DNA of 37,947 bases, taken from the NCBI GenBank assembly GCA_031552185.1, contig JAVBMU010000104.1, positions 1 through 37,947 of the forward strand. Reading direction: 5' to 3'. The position numbers and the translations under genes are program-made. Shown one piece after another: positions 1-7,608 of the stretch. Under the pieces are notes generated by a model, which was not told the origin of the DNA, searched no databases, and saw only the letters and a list, made by a program, of their open reading frames with translations. Position 1 is the stretch's first letter. Each line of letters begins with the position of its first letter. The DNA is from JAVBMU01 sp031552185 (GTDB lineage: Bacteria > Actinomycetota > Actinomycetes > Actinomycetales > Cellulomonadaceae).

Positions 1-2278
1 GCCGGCCGGCGTCGGGCCGGCCGTCCGCGCCGCCCGGCCGGCGCCCGGCCGACGGGCCGCCGCCGGCGTCACCCGTCCCTGGTACCGGGTCGTTGAGGCG
101 CAGGGTCAGGCCGATCCGGTTCCGGGCCGTGTCGACCGCGAGCACCTTGACCTTGACGACGTCGCCCGGCTTGACGATCTCCCGCGGGTCCGAGACGAAC
201 CGGTCGGACATTGCCGAGACGTGCACCAGGCCGTCCTGGTGCACGCCGATGTCCACGAAGGCGCCGAAGGCCGCGCAGTTGGTCACCTGGCCTTCGAGCA
301 CCATGCCGGGGACCAGATCCGCGAGCTTCTCGACGCCGTCGGCGAACCGCGCCGTGACGAAGCTCGGCCGGGGGTCGCGGCCGGGCTTCTCCAACTCGCC
401 GAGCACGTCGGTGACGGTGGGCAGGCCGAAGGTCTCGGAGACGAAGTCGGCCGGCCGCAGCCTGCGCAGCACCGCCGTGTTGCCGATCAGCGCCGGCACG
501 TCCGTCCCGGCGGCCCGGGCCATGGCGCGGGCGACCCGGTAGGCCTCGGGGTGCACGGCCGAGGCGTCCAGCGGCTCGTCGCCGCCGCGCACCCGCAGGA
601 AGCCGGCGCACTGCTCGAAGGCCTTCGGCCCCAGCCGGGGCACCTTCTTGAGGGCCGCGCGGGAACCGAACGGGCCGTTGGCGTCGCGGTGCGCGACGAT
701 CGACTCGGCCAGTCCCGGCCCCACGCCGGAGACCCGGGCGAGCAACGGAACGGACGCCGTGTTGAGGTCGACGCCGACGCCGTTCACGCAGTCCTCGACG
801 ACGGCGTCGAGCGACCGGGACAGCTCCGACTCGGCCAGGTCGTGCTGGTACTGGCCGACGCCGATCGAGCGCGGCTCGATCTTGACCAACTCGGCGAGCG
901 GGTCCTGCAGCCGGCGTGCGATCGACACCGCTCCGCGCAGGGACACGTCCAGGTCCGGCAGCTCCGCGCTCGCGAAGGCCGAGGCGGAGTAGACCGACGC
1001 GCCCGCCTCGGAGACCACCACCTTGGTCAGCCCCGGCCGCCGGGCGGCGAGCTCCGTGGCGAGCCGATCCGTCTCGCGGGACGCGGTGCCGTTGCCGATC
1101 GCCACGAGCTCGACGCCGTGCGCGTCGACCAGCGTCGCCAGCGTCGCCAGCGCCGCGTCCCACCGGTTGGCGGGCTGATGGGGGTAGATCACCGCGGTGG
1201 ACACCACCTTGCCGGTCGCGTCCACGACCGCCGTCTTGACGCCGGTGCGGTACCCCGGGTCGAGGCCGAGGGTCGCCCGCGGGCCGGCGGGCGCGGCGAG
1301 CAACAGGTCGCGCAGGTTCGCCGCGAAGACGCCGATGGCGTCGCGCTCCGCCTTCTCCCGCAGCCGCATCCGCAGGTCGACCTCGATGCGCGTCCCGATC
1401 CGGCCCCGCCACGCCAGGCGCACCGTCTGCGCCAGCCAGGCGTCCGCGGGCCGGCCCGCGTCCTGGATCCCGAACCGGGCGGCGATCGACCGCTCGTAAT
1501 CGCTGCGGGCGACCGGGGCGGCGGCGTCGTCGTCCGGCCGGGGGTCGAGGTCCGGGCCGACGGTCAGGACGCCCTCCTTCTCGCCGCGGAACATGGCGAG
1601 GATCCGGTGCGAGGGCAGCGCCGTCAAGGGTTCGCGGCAGTCGAAGTAGTCCGCGAACTTCTCCCCGTCCGCCTCCCGGCCGGGGACCACCGCGGCGACG
1701 AAGTCGCCGCGTGCCCACGCCCGCTCCCGCAATTGACCGACCAGGTCCGCGTCCTCGGAGAACCGTTCGATGAGAATGGCGCGGGCGCCGTCGCACGCTG
1801 CCGATGCGTCGGCGACGCCGCGCTCGGCGTCGACGAAGCCGGCCCCCGCCGCGGTGGGGTCCTGGCTCGGGTCCGCGAGCAGCAGATCGGCCAGCGGCTC
1901 GAGCCCCGCCTCCCGCGCGATCTGGGCCTTGGTCCGCCGTCGGGGCTTGTACGGCAGGTAAATGTCCTCGATCCGGGACTTCGTCTCGGCCGCGAGCAGC
2001 GCGGCGTGCACTTCGTCCGTGAGCTTGCCCTGCTCGCGGATCGAGGCGACGACGGCGTCGCGCCGGGCATCGAGCTCGCGCAGGTAGCGCAGCCGCTCCT
2101 CGAGGGTGCGCAGCTGCGCGTCGTCGAGGGCGCCCGTCGCCTCCTTGCGGTAGCGGGCGACGAAGGGCACGGTCGCGCCGCCGTCGAGCAGGGTGACCGC
2201 CGCGGCCACCTGATGCTCGCCGACGGCGAGCTCGTCGGCGATGCGGCGGGCAACGGACTGGACGGATGGCAACGGCAT
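1..2278 (-). CDS. tex: Tex family S1 RNA-binding transcription accessory protein, C-terminus cut by window edge
   Basis: The minus-strand frame from ATG at 2278 stays open to position 1, giving 759 visible codons of a family usually near 780-800 aa. The N-terminal helical Tex domain covers about residues 1-190 (it begins MPLPSVQSVARRIADEL). A YqgF/RNase H-like fold follows, with TLGLDPGYRTG near residue 334. Helix-hairpin-helix segments lie near 500-530 (NGVGVDLNTAS, VSGVGPGLA). An S1 domain near 658-726 contains AFGAFVDIGVHQDGLVHVS. After residue 735 the sequence turns Gly/Pro/Arg-rich, a typical disordered tail. Tex proteins bind nucleic acid and associate with transcription complexes; the exact cellular role is not settled. 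The gene is divergent from padR. High GC keeps both a plus-strand and another minus-strand frame open across it, but those translations are Arg/Pro-rich and have no domain. Confidence 0.93.
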   Translation of the reverse strand, partial: MPLPSVQSVARRIADELAVGEHQVAAAVTLLDGGATVPFVARYRKEATGALDDAQLRTLEERLRYLRELDARRDAVVASIREQGKLTDEVHAALLAAETKSRIEDIYLPYKPRRRTKAQIAREAGLEPLADLLLADPSQDPTAAGAGFVDAERGVADASAACDGARAILIERFSEDADLVGQLRERAWARGDFVAAVVPGREADGEKFADYFDCREPLTALPSHRILAMFRGEKEGVLTVGPDLDPRPDDDAAAPVARSDYERSIAARFGIQDAGRPADAWLAQTVRLAWRGRIGTRIEVDLRMRLREKAERDAIGVFAANLRDLLLAAPAGPRATLGLDPGYRTGVKTAVVDATGKVVSTAVIYPHQPANRWDAALATLATLVDAHGVELVAIGNGTASRETDRLATELAARRPGLTKVVVSEAGASVYSASAFASAELPDLDVSLRGAVSIARRLQDPLAELVKIEPRSIGVGQYQHDLAESELSRSLDAVVEDCVNGVGVDLNTASVPLLARVSGVGPGLAESIVAHRDANGPFGSRAALKKVPRLGPKAFEQCAGFLRVRGGDEPLDASAVHPEAYRVARAMARAAGTDVPALIGNTAVLRRLRPADFVSETFGLPTVTDVLGELEKPGRDPRPSFVTARFADGVEKLADLVPGMVLEGQVTNCAAFGAFVDIGVHQDGLVHVSAMSDRFVSDPREIVKPGDVVKVKVLAVDTARNRIGLTLRLNDPVPGTGDAGGGPSAGRRPGGADGRPDAGR

Positions 2279-2360
2279 GGCGGTCCTCGACGTCGGGGGT
2301 GGTGCGTGTGCGGCATCCTGCCAGGTCGGACCCGTCCGGCGCACATCGCGCGGCGACCCG

Positions 2361-2404
2361 GGTACTCAGTGCTACTATCTACTGGTACTCAGTAGCGCTG
2401 AGTA
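2361..2404 (+). promoter_or_regulatory. padR promoter with candidate PadR operator
   Basis: A -10-like TACTAT lies at 2373-2378. It is bracketed by a direct repeat GGTACTCAGT (2361-2370 and 2384-2393). The second copy is the left half of a perfect 7-bp inverted repeat, TACTCAG-TAGCG-CTGAGTA (2386-2404), at the likely transcription start. PadR regulators next to ABC exporters commonly autorepress from such sites. Operator function here is inferred. Confidence 0.6.
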
Positions 2405-2450
2405 GGTGGGGGCCCGAGCAGCGGGCCGGCGTGAGAGGGGAGGAACCGCG

Positions 2451-2783
2451 ATGGGCAGACAAATGACGGAACTGCTCAAAGGAACCCTGGAGGGCATCGT
2501 CCTGGCGATCCTGTTCGGCCGGCCGGCCCACGGCTATGAGATCACGGCCTGGCTGCGCGAGCAGGGCTTCACGGACATTGCCGAGGGCACGATCTACGCG
2601 TTGCTCGTTCGGATCGAGCAGCGGGGACTGGTGGACGTGGCGAAGGTTGCCTCGGAGAAGGGGCCGCCGCGCAAGGTGTATTCGCTCAATGCGCGCGGGC
2701 AGGAGTATCTCGACGAGTTCTGGCAGACCTGGGGCTTTCTCGCCGCCCGGCTCGACCAGCTTCAGGACGGAGGCAAGCGATGA
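2451..2783 (+). CDS. PadR family transcriptional regulator
   Basis: A 110-aa winged-helix protein of the short PadR class. ELLKGTLEGIVLAIL leads into the helix-turn-helix region around GYEITAWLREQG, followed by GTIYALLVRIEQRGLV and the wing PPRKVYSLNARGQEYL. I chose ATG 2451 because GAGAGGGGAGGAA sits 6-19 nt upstream and the family begins this way; an in-frame earlier start at 2406 would read through the ribosome site. It is likely a repressor that releases DNA on binding a small hydrophobic ligand, which is known for the family but not shown here. Its stop overlaps the next start (ATGA at 2780), and the ABC exporter follows, so the natural target is its own operon through the palindrome at 2386-2404. 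Confidence 0.92.
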   Translation: MGRQMTELLKGTLEGIVLAILFGRPAHGYEITAWLREQGFTDIAEGTIYALLVRIEQRGLVDVAKVASEKGPPRKVYSLNARGQEYLDEFWQTWGFLAARLDQLQDGGKR

Positions 2784-3130
2784 ATGTGGTCTCGAAGATG
2801 CTCGGCGACAAGCGGCGCTGGCGGCAGTACCAGGCCCGGGTGGAGCGCCTGCCCGAGGATTACCGCGCAGCGGTCGCCGCGATCCAGCGGTACCTGATGT
2901 ACTTCGGCCCGGCCGACGGCGAGGCCGCGGCGACGATGTTCGAGGACCTCGCGGACCTGTTCGAACAGGCCGCCGCGAACGACACCCCGATCCGGTCGGT
3001 CGTCGGCACGGACCCGGTGGAGTTCGTCGAGGCGTTCGCCGCGAATTACCGCAAGGGCGGCTGGGTGACGCGCGAGCGCGACCGCCTCACCGCCGCCATC
3101 GACCGCGCCGCGGGCGAGGGCCCGCGCTGA
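2780..3130 (+). CDS. DUF1048 family small cytosolic protein
   Basis: A 116-aa helical protein (MNVVSKMLGDKRRWRQYQAR...) resembling the DUF1048 family, which typically sits immediately after padR genes. It shows the characteristic KRRWRQY start, the central YRAAVAAIQRYLMYFGPADG segment, and FEQAAAND followed by VEFVEAF. No membrane segment or signal peptide is visible. It overlaps padR by ATGA and ends 17 nt before the ATPase start, so it belongs to the same operon. The family has no established biochemical function; the conserved coupling to PadR suggests a helper or co-sensor role, which is inference. Confidence 0.8.
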   Translation: MNVVSKMLGDKRRWRQYQARVERLPEDYRAAVAAIQRYLMYFGPADGEAAATMFEDLADLFEQAAANDTPIRSVVGTDPVEFVEAFAANYRKGGWVTRERDRLTAAIDRAAGEGPR

Positions 3131-3147
3131 CCCGGAAGGCACTGGCG

Positions 3148-3984
3148 ATGACCGTCCCGGCGAACCCGGCGACCGCCATTCACGTGGCGGGCCTGGAGAA
3201 GTCGTACAAAGAGCTGCAGGTGCTGCGCGGCGTGGATTTCGACGTCGAACGCGGGCACATTTTCGCCCTGCTCGGTTCGAACGGGGCGGGCAAGACGACG
3301 GTGGTCAAGATCCTGGCCACCCTGCTGCGGGCGGACGCGGGCACGGTCCGCGTGCACGGCTTCGACGTCGCGGCGCAGGCCGCGAACGTGCGGGAGTCGA
3401 TCAGCCTGACCGGCCAGTTCGCGGCGGTGGACGACGTGCTCAGCGGCCGGGAGAACCTGGTCCTGGTCGCCCGGCTGCGGCATCTGCCCGAACCGGGCGG
3501 GATCGCCGACGGACTCTTGACCCGCTTCGGATTGAGCGACGCGGCCGACCGGAAGGTGTCGACCTACTCGGGCGGCATGCGCCGTCGGCTCGACATCGCG
3601 ATGAGTCTGATCGGGAATCCGGCGGTGATCTTCCTCGACGAGCCGACCACCGGGCTGGACCCGCAGGCCCGCCTGGATGTGTGGCAGGCGGTCCAGGAGC
3701 TTGCCGCCGGCGGCACCACGGTGCTGCTCACCACGCAGTACCTCGACGAGGCCGAGCACCTCGCGGACCGGATCGCGATTCTGCACGAGGGCCGGATCAT
3801 CGTGTCCGGAACCCTCGCCGAACTCAAACGACTGCTGCCGCCCGCGACCGTCGAGTACGTGGAGAAGCAGCCGACGCTCGAGGACGTCTTCCTCGCCGTC
3901 GTCGGCAGCGGCAGTGGTGGTGGCAGCGGCAGTGGTGGTGACAGCGGCGGCGATCCCGGCGCCGACCGCGGGGAGGAACGATGA
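3148..3984 (+). CDS. ABC transporter ATP-binding protein, daunorubicin-resistance (DrrA) type
   Basis: A 278-aa nucleotide-binding subunit with Walker A GSNGAGKTT (about residue 43), Q-loop LTGQFAAVDD, signature YSGGMRRRLDIAMSL, Walker B VIFLDEPTTGLDP and H-loop region LLTTQYLDEAEHLADR. ATG 3148 is preceded by GGAAGG at 3134-3139. The protein is shorter than usual DrrA relatives (often 310-330 aa): the C-terminal regulatory part after LAELKRLLPP is compressed to VEYVEKQPTLEDVFLAVVG and then ends in a glycine-serine tail encoded by an 18-bp tandem repeat. Its stop overlaps the permease ATG (ATGA). Together they form an exporter for drugs or lipids under PadR control; the substrate is unknown. 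Confidence 0.93.
   Translation: MTVPANPATAIHVAGLEKSYKELQVLRGVDFDVERGHIFALLGSNGAGKTTVVKILATLLRADAGTVRVHGFDVAAQAANVRESISLTGQFAAVDDVLSGRENLVLVARLRHLPEPGGIADGLLTRFGLSDAADRKVSTYSGGMRRRLDIAMSLIGNPAVIFLDEPTTGLDPQARLDVWQAVQELAAGGTTVLLTTQYLDEAEHLADRIAILHEGRIIVSGTLAELKRLLPPATVEYVEKQPTLEDVFLAVVGSGSGGGSGSGGDSGGDPGADRGEER
3904..3939 (+). repeat. Two exact 18-bp tandem copies encoding a Gly-Ser tail
   Basis: GGCAGCGGCAGTGGTGGT occurs at 3904-3921 and again at 3922-3939, followed by a degenerate third unit starting GACAGCGGCGGC. It encodes GSGSGG repeats near the C-terminus of the ABC ATPase. The unit is a multiple of three, so slippage would change length by 6 aa without a frameshift. Confidence 0.9.
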
Positions 3985-4742
3985 GCATGCATTTTGCCGG
4001 TGACACGGCGGTGCTGACCGGACGATCGCTGCGCCATATCACGCGCAGCGCGGACACGATCATCACCACCGCCATCACGCCGATCGCCATCATGGCAATG
4101 TTCGTCTACGTCCTGGGCGGTGCGATCGACACCGGCTCGGACTCGTACGTGAATTACCTTCTGCCCGGAATTCTGCTGATCACGATCGCCTCCGGGATCG
4201 CCTACACGGCCATTCGACTCTTCACCGACCTGAAGAGCGGCATCTTCGAGCGATTCCAATCGATGCCGATCGCCCGGTCGTCCGCGCTGTGGGCGCACGT
4301 GCTGACCTCGCTGGTCGCCAACCTGATCTCGGTGGCCGTCGTCGTGCTGGTCGCGCTGCTGATGGGCTTTCGGACCGGGGCGGGGGTGGGGGCGTGGCTG
4401 GCGATCACCGGCATCCTGATCTTGTTCACCCTGGCGCTCACCTGGATCGCCGTCATTCCGGGCCTGGGCGCCAAGACGGTCGACGGCGCGGGGGCCTTCG
4501 CCTATCCGCTGATCTTTCTGCCGTTCATCAGCTCGGCCTTTGTGCCCACCGAGACGATGCCGGGTCCGCTGCGCGCCTTTGCGGAGAATCAGCCGGTGAC
4601 CTCGATCGTCGACGCCATCCGCGCGCTGTTCGCGCAGCAGCCGGTGGGCAGCGACATCTGGATCGCCCTGGGCTGGTGCGTCGCGATCCTGGTCGTCGCC
4701 TACGCCGTCGCAATGCTCACCTACCGGCGCAAGATCGGCTGA
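3981..4742 (+). CDS. ABC-2 type transporter permease (DrrB type)
   Basis: A 253-aa integral membrane protein with about six hydrophobic segments (for example TIITTAITPIAIMAMFVYVL, LISVAVVVLVALLMGF, and the last IWIALGWCVAILVVAYAVAML). The loop DLKSGIFERFQSMPIARSS and the conserved stretch FISSAFVPTETMPGPLRAFA are typical of ABC-2 drug exporters of the DrrB group. The start overlaps the ATPase stop. With the upstream ATPase it would form the (DrrA)2(DrrB)2 exporter in the cell membrane. Length is normal for the family. The substrate cannot be read from sequence; co-operonic PadR suggests induction by a hydrophobic compound. Confidence 0.92.
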   Translation: MSMHFAGDTAVLTGRSLRHITRSADTIITTAITPIAIMAMFVYVLGGAIDTGSDSYVNYLLPGILLITIASGIAYTAIRLFTDLKSGIFERFQSMPIARSSALWAHVLTSLVANLISVAVVVLVALLMGFRTGAGVGAWLAITGILILFTLALTWIAVIPGLGAKTVDGAGAFAYPLIFLPFISSAFVPTETMPGPLRAFAENQPVTSIVDAIRALFAQQPVGSDIWIALGWCVAILVVAYAVAMLTYRRKIG

Positions 4743-4830
4743 CCCCTCCTTTCGAGGCCCACGCCCGGCCTCCGGGCCGCCGGTCGACCCAAGAAAGAGG
4801 TGGACCGGACCGGCGCGGTTCCTCGATACA

Positions 4831-4965
4831 GCGGCGCACAAGGACGCCCATGTGCTCGACGAGATCCCCGGTGCGTACAAGGATCTCGACGACGTGATCG
4901 CCGCCCAGGCGGACCTCGTCGAGGTGGTGGCCCACCTGCGCACCATCGTGTGCGTGAAAGGCTGA
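4831..4965 (+). pseudogene. C-terminal remnant of RtcB RNA-splicing ligase
   Basis: The plus-strand frame through 4855-4965 reads LDEIPGAYKDLDDVI, then AAQADLVEVV, AHLRTIVCVKG and a stop. This is the conserved C-terminus of RtcB ligases, including the invariant final VCVKG. Upstream the frame stays open (WTGPARFLDTAAHKDAHV) but loses resemblance to RtcB, and there is no start codon or RtcB metal-binding region. Only about 45 of about 400-480 residues remain. The piece sits between the ABC permease gene and a toxin-antitoxin pair, consistent with a deletion or insertion event that removed most of rtcB. RtcB joins 2',3'-cyclic phosphate and 5'-OH RNA ends; this fragment cannot. Confidence 0.8.
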
Positions 4966-4988
4966 AGGGCCGGACCTGAGCGCGGACG

Positions 4989-5018
4989 TTGACGTATGGT
5001 CATACTTGTGACCAGAAT
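4989..5018 (+). promoter_or_regulatory. Toxin-antitoxin promoter with inverted-repeat operator
   Basis: TTGACG at 4989-4994 and CAGAAT at 5013-5018 (18-nt spacing) form a plausible promoter. GTATG-GT-CATAC (4994-5005) is a perfect 5-bp inverted repeat between them. CAGAAT ends 6 nt before the antitoxin ATG, so the transcript would be leaderless. Autorepression by antitoxin bound at the palindrome is usual for Phd/YefM systems and is inferred here. Confidence 0.5.
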
Positions 5019-5024
5019 GGATGC

Positions 5025-5297
5025 ATGAAAACGCTTCCGCTGGCTCAGGCCAAGGCTCACTTGTCCGGGCTGCTCGATGAACTCGAACGAACCAAGGAGC
5101 CGGTGACCATCACTCGACATGGGAAGCCCGCTGCCGTCATCCTCACCCCCGAGGATGTCGAGTCGATCAACCTCACGATGGAATGGCTCGCCGACCCCGA
5201 CCACGCCGCTGAGATGGCCGAAGCCGAGGAGTCGGCCACGCGCGGGACGGGCGTGACCCTGGCCGAGCTTCGCGCGGAGCTTGACGCCAACCGATGA
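5025..5297 (+). CDS. Type II toxin-antitoxin system antitoxin, Phd/YefM family
   Basis: A 90-aa protein starting MKTLPLAQAKAHLSGLLDEL, with the Phd/YefM DNA-binding fold (VTITRHGKPAAVILTPEDVE, residues about 27-46). An acidic C-terminal half (WLADPDHAAEMAEAEES, LAELRAELDANR) would wrap the toxin. ATG 5025 fits the family N-terminus and follows a -10-like hexamer by 6 nt. No Shine-Dalgarno sequence is visible, which supports a leaderless mRNA. The toxin start overlaps this stop (ATGA at 5294). It is expected to neutralise the RelE-like toxin and repress the pair from the palindrome at 4994-5005. Confidence 0.9.
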   Translation: MKTLPLAQAKAHLSGLLDELERTKEPVTITRHGKPAAVILTPEDVESINLTMEWLADPDHAAEMAEAEESATRGTGVTLAELRAELDANR

Positions 5298-5560
5298 CCT
5301 GGACCGTCATCGTCGAACCGCCGGCACGCCGAGCCGTCGTCCGCCTGCCGCCACGGATCGCCGACGCCGTCCTCCGGTTCATGGCCGAAGCGTTGGCCGA
5401 GAACCCGCACCGCGTCACCAAGCCACTCGCCGGCCAACTCGTCGGGTACCGCAGCGGATACATCGGCATTTCCTTTCGCATCATCGTCACCATCGATGAC
5501 GACGCCAAATCTGTCCACGTGCACCGCATCGCGCACCGAGCCGACGCCTACCGACCGTGA
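5294..5560 (+). CDS. Type II toxin, RelE/ParE superfamily
   Basis: An 88-aa basic protein with the RelE/ParE pattern: an N-terminal strand (WTVIVEPPARRAVVRLP), a helix (RIADAVLRFMAEALAENP), then VTKPLAGQLVGYRSGYIGISFRII and a final strand with IDDDAKSVHVHRIAHRADAY. The YRSGYIG..FRI segment and the terminal HRADAY are typical of YafQ/RelE-like mRNA interferases, which cleave mRNA at the ribosome. ParE-type gyrase poisoning is less likely given that ending but not excluded. It overlaps the antitoxin stop by 4 nt and is translationally coupled to it. The pair lies directly downstream of the decayed rtcB fragment. Confidence 0.88.
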   Translation: MTWTVIVEPPARRAVVRLPPRIADAVLRFMAEALAENPHRVTKPLAGQLVGYRSGYIGISFRIIVTIDDDAKSVHVHRIAHRADAYRP

Positions 5561-5641
5561 CGGCGCACCGGACCTGGCCGCGCAGGGTGTGGAGGTGCCG
5601 CGCGGACACCCCCTCGTGACGACTAGTGAGCAAAAGTGGCC

Positions 5642-5664
5642 TACTATGACCGTGAGTAATCACG
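5642..5664 (+). promoter_or_regulatory. Promoter and candidate operator of the sugar locus
   Basis: TACTAT at 5642-5647 is a good -10 hexamer. Just downstream CGTGA-GTAA-TCACG (5651-5664) is a perfect 5-bp inverted repeat at the likely transcript start, 35 nt before the first gene. It could be the binding site of the DeoR repressor encoded in the locus; no clear second copy was found before the other genes. Confidence 0.45.
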
Positions 5665-5698
5665 CGCGCCCGATGGCGCATCGCCTGGGGAGAGCCAC

Positions 5699-6574
5699 AT
5701 GCCTGCTGAATTCGTCACCGCCGAGATCGCCTCACAGCCGGACGCCTGGCGGCGAGCGGCCGCCATGGCCCCGCAGGTCAGCGCCGTGCTGCCGCGCCCG
5801 GGCGAGCGGGTGGCCGTCGTCGGCTGCGGGACGAGCTGGTTCATGGCGCAGAGCTACGCCGCCCTGCGGGAGGCCGCCGGCCACGGGGAGACCGATGCGT
5901 TCGCAGGCTCGGAGTTCCCGGCCGGCCGCCGCTACGACCGGATTGTGGCGATCTCCCGGTCCGGCACGACGACGGAGATCATCGAGCTGTTGGCGTCGGT
6001 TCGGGCGACACCCAGTGTGCTCCTGACCGCCGTCGCCGACTCCCCGGCGGCCGAGGTGGCCACCGCCGGCGTCGTGCTGGCGTTCGCCGACGAGCAGTCG
6101 GTGGTTCAGACCCGCTTTGCCACCTCGGTGCTCATGCTGCTGCGCGCTCACCTGGGCGCCGCCGTCGAGCCACTGGCCAAGGACTGTGAGGCGGCCTTGC
6201 TGGTCGATGTGACGGACCTGCTCGGCACGGACCAGGTGACCTTCGTCGGCCGGGGCTGGACCGTCGGCCTGGCCGCCGAAGCCGCGCTCAAGACCCGCGA
6301 GGCAGCACAGTTCTGGGCGGAGTCGTACCCCGCGATGGACTACCGGCACGGCCCGATCGCCATTGCCCAGCCCGGCCGGCTCACCTGGAGCTTCGGCCCG
6401 GCCCCGCACGGCCTGCGCGAGCAGGTCGAGGCGTGCGGCGCGCAGTTCGTCCAGCACGCGCTCGACCCGATGGCCGCGCTGGTGGTGGCCCAGCGTTTCG
6501 CCGTCGGCCTCGCCCAATCGCGCGGGCTGGACCCGGACCGCCCACGATCCTTGACTCGATCGGTGATCCTGTGA
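5699..6574 (+). CDS. SIS-domain sugar-phosphate isomerase/deaminase (AgaS-like)
   Basis: A 291-aa protein with two SIS domains. The first carries VAVVGCGTSWFMAQSY (about 38-53) and AISRSGTTTEII. The second begins TFVGRGWTVGLAAEAALK and contains AESYPAMDYRHGP, the ketose/aldose isomerase signature shared by GlmS and AgaS. There is no glutaminase domain, so it is not a full GlmS. It is shorter than classical AgaS (about 380 aa). In this context it probably converts galactosamine (or glucosamine) 6-phosphate to tagatose (or fructose) 6-phosphate plus ammonia. ATG 5699 has GGGGAGAG upstream. Its stop overlaps the ROK kinase GTG (GTGA). A fructoselysine-type deglycase is an alternative, but the neighbours favour amino-sugar use. 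Confidence 0.82.
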   Translation: MPAEFVTAEIASQPDAWRRAAAMAPQVSAVLPRPGERVAVVGCGTSWFMAQSYAALREAAGHGETDAFAGSEFPAGRRYDRIVAISRSGTTTEIIELLASVRATPSVLLTAVADSPAAEVATAGVVLAFADEQSVVQTRFATSVLMLLRAHLGAAVEPLAKDCEAALLVDVTDLLGTDQVTFVGRGWTVGLAAEAALKTREAAQFWAESYPAMDYRHGPIAIAQPGRLTWSFGPAPHGLREQVEACGAQFVQHALDPMAALVVAQRFAVGLAQSRGLDPDRPRSLTRSVIL

Positions 6575-7608
6575 CCTCAGGGACCCTCCGGCCCGCGGCC
6601 GCACCCGCGCGCGCACTGCCCCTCGGCGCGCCCGTCGTTGCCATCGACGTCGGCGGGGCCAGCGTCAAGGTGGCTCTCGTGGACGCCACGGGGAGCGTGC
6701 GGGGGCTGCGCCGGGTGCCGACGCCGCCGCCGGGCCCGGGTTGCGCCGATGCAGTGCTGGACCTGGCCGCCCGCGAGATCGAACGACTCTCGACGCTCGG
6801 GGAGGCGGCCGGAGCGAAGGCCGGGACTGCGGGAGCGCCGACGACCGCCCCCATCGCCGTCGGGCTCGCCCTGCCCGGCCTGGTGGACGAGGAGGCCGGT
6901 GTCGGCATCTTCTCGGAGAACCTGGGCTGGCGGGACGTCGATTTCCGCACCCGCGCCGGCGCGCGGATCACGCTGCCGGTGGCCATCGCCCACGATGTGC
7001 GGGCCGCGGGCGACGCCGAGATGCGGCTCGGCGCCGGTCAAGGGGCGCGCACCGCGCTGATCGTCACCCTGGGCACGGGCATCGCGGCCGCGGTCTTCGT
7101 CGACGGCCGCCCCCACGCGGGACACGGCCTGGCCGGTGAGATCGGGCATGCGGTGGTGGTGCCCGGCGGCGAACCGTGCGTCTGCGGCAATCGGGGTTGC
7201 TTGGAGGCGACGGCCTCAGCCGGTGCCATCACGCGCCGGTACGCCCGCACCGGCGCTGCGACGGTCTCCGGAGCCAAGGACGTGCTGGCCCTGGTCCGGG
7301 CGGGCGACCCGGTGGCCTGCGGCGTATGGGAGAGCGCGCTGGACGCGTTGGCACTCGGCCTCGCGCAGGCGACGACCCTGCTCGCGCCCGAGGTGATCGT
7401 CATCGGGGGAGGGCTCGGCGAGGCCGGGCCGGCGCTGCTCGAACCGTTGGGGACCCGGCTGACCGCGCTCCTGCGCCTCGGGCACGCCCCGCGCCTGGTC
7501 CGGGCTCGGGCCGGGCAGGACGCGGGGCTGCTCGGCGCGGCGCTCGCCGCGCGGCGCCTGGTGGACTCCGATCGGCGCGGCACCCGACCCGGCGCAGGCC
7601 CGTCATGA
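6571..7608 (+). CDS. ROK family sugar kinase, probable N-acetylhexosamine kinase
   Basis: A 345-aa ROK kinase with phosphate-binding DVGGASVKVALVD (about 26-38), sugar-binding FSENLGWRDVD, phosphate-2 loop TLGTGIAAAVFVDG and zinc site CVCGNRGCLE. The start is GTG 6571, overlapping the SIS stop (GTGA); the extra 20 residues before the kinase fold (VTSGTLRPAAA...) are Pro/Ala-rich. An upstream ATG at 6433 in this frame would lie wholly inside the SIS gene and is not credible. In this operon it should phosphorylate the GalNAc or GlcNAc released by the GH112 phosphorylase at C6. No helix-turn-helix is present, so it is a kinase rather than a ROK repressor. Confidence 0.88.
   Translation: MTSGTLRPAAAPARALPLGAPVVAIDVGGASVKVALVDATGSVRGLRRVPTPPPGPGCADAVLDLAAREIERLSTLGEAAGAKAGTAGAPTTAPIAVGLALPGLVDEEAGVGIFSENLGWRDVDFRTRAGARITLPVAIAHDVRAAGDAEMRLGAGQGARTALIVTLGTGIAAAVFVDGRPHAGHGLAGEIGHAVVVPGGEPCVCGNRGCLEATASAGAITRRYARTGAATVSGAKDVLALVRAGDPVACGVWESALDALALGLAQATTLLAPEVIVIGGGLGEAGPALLEPLGTRLTALLRLGHAPRLVRARAGQDAGLLGAALAARRLVDSDRRGTRPGAGPS

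Noticed and set aside
221..2395. Very long plus-strand open frame (over 700 codons) opposite Tex, and a 575-codon minus-strand frame at 69-1796.
   Set aside because: Both are shadows caused by high GC. Their translations are Arg/Pro/His/Asp-rich with no domain, while the other minus frame reads as Tex from residue 1.
3564..5204. A 546-codon minus-strand frame over the ABC exporter and toxin-antitoxin region.
   Set aside because: It crosses several real genes and intergenic DNA, and has repetitive Arg/Gly/Asp composition.
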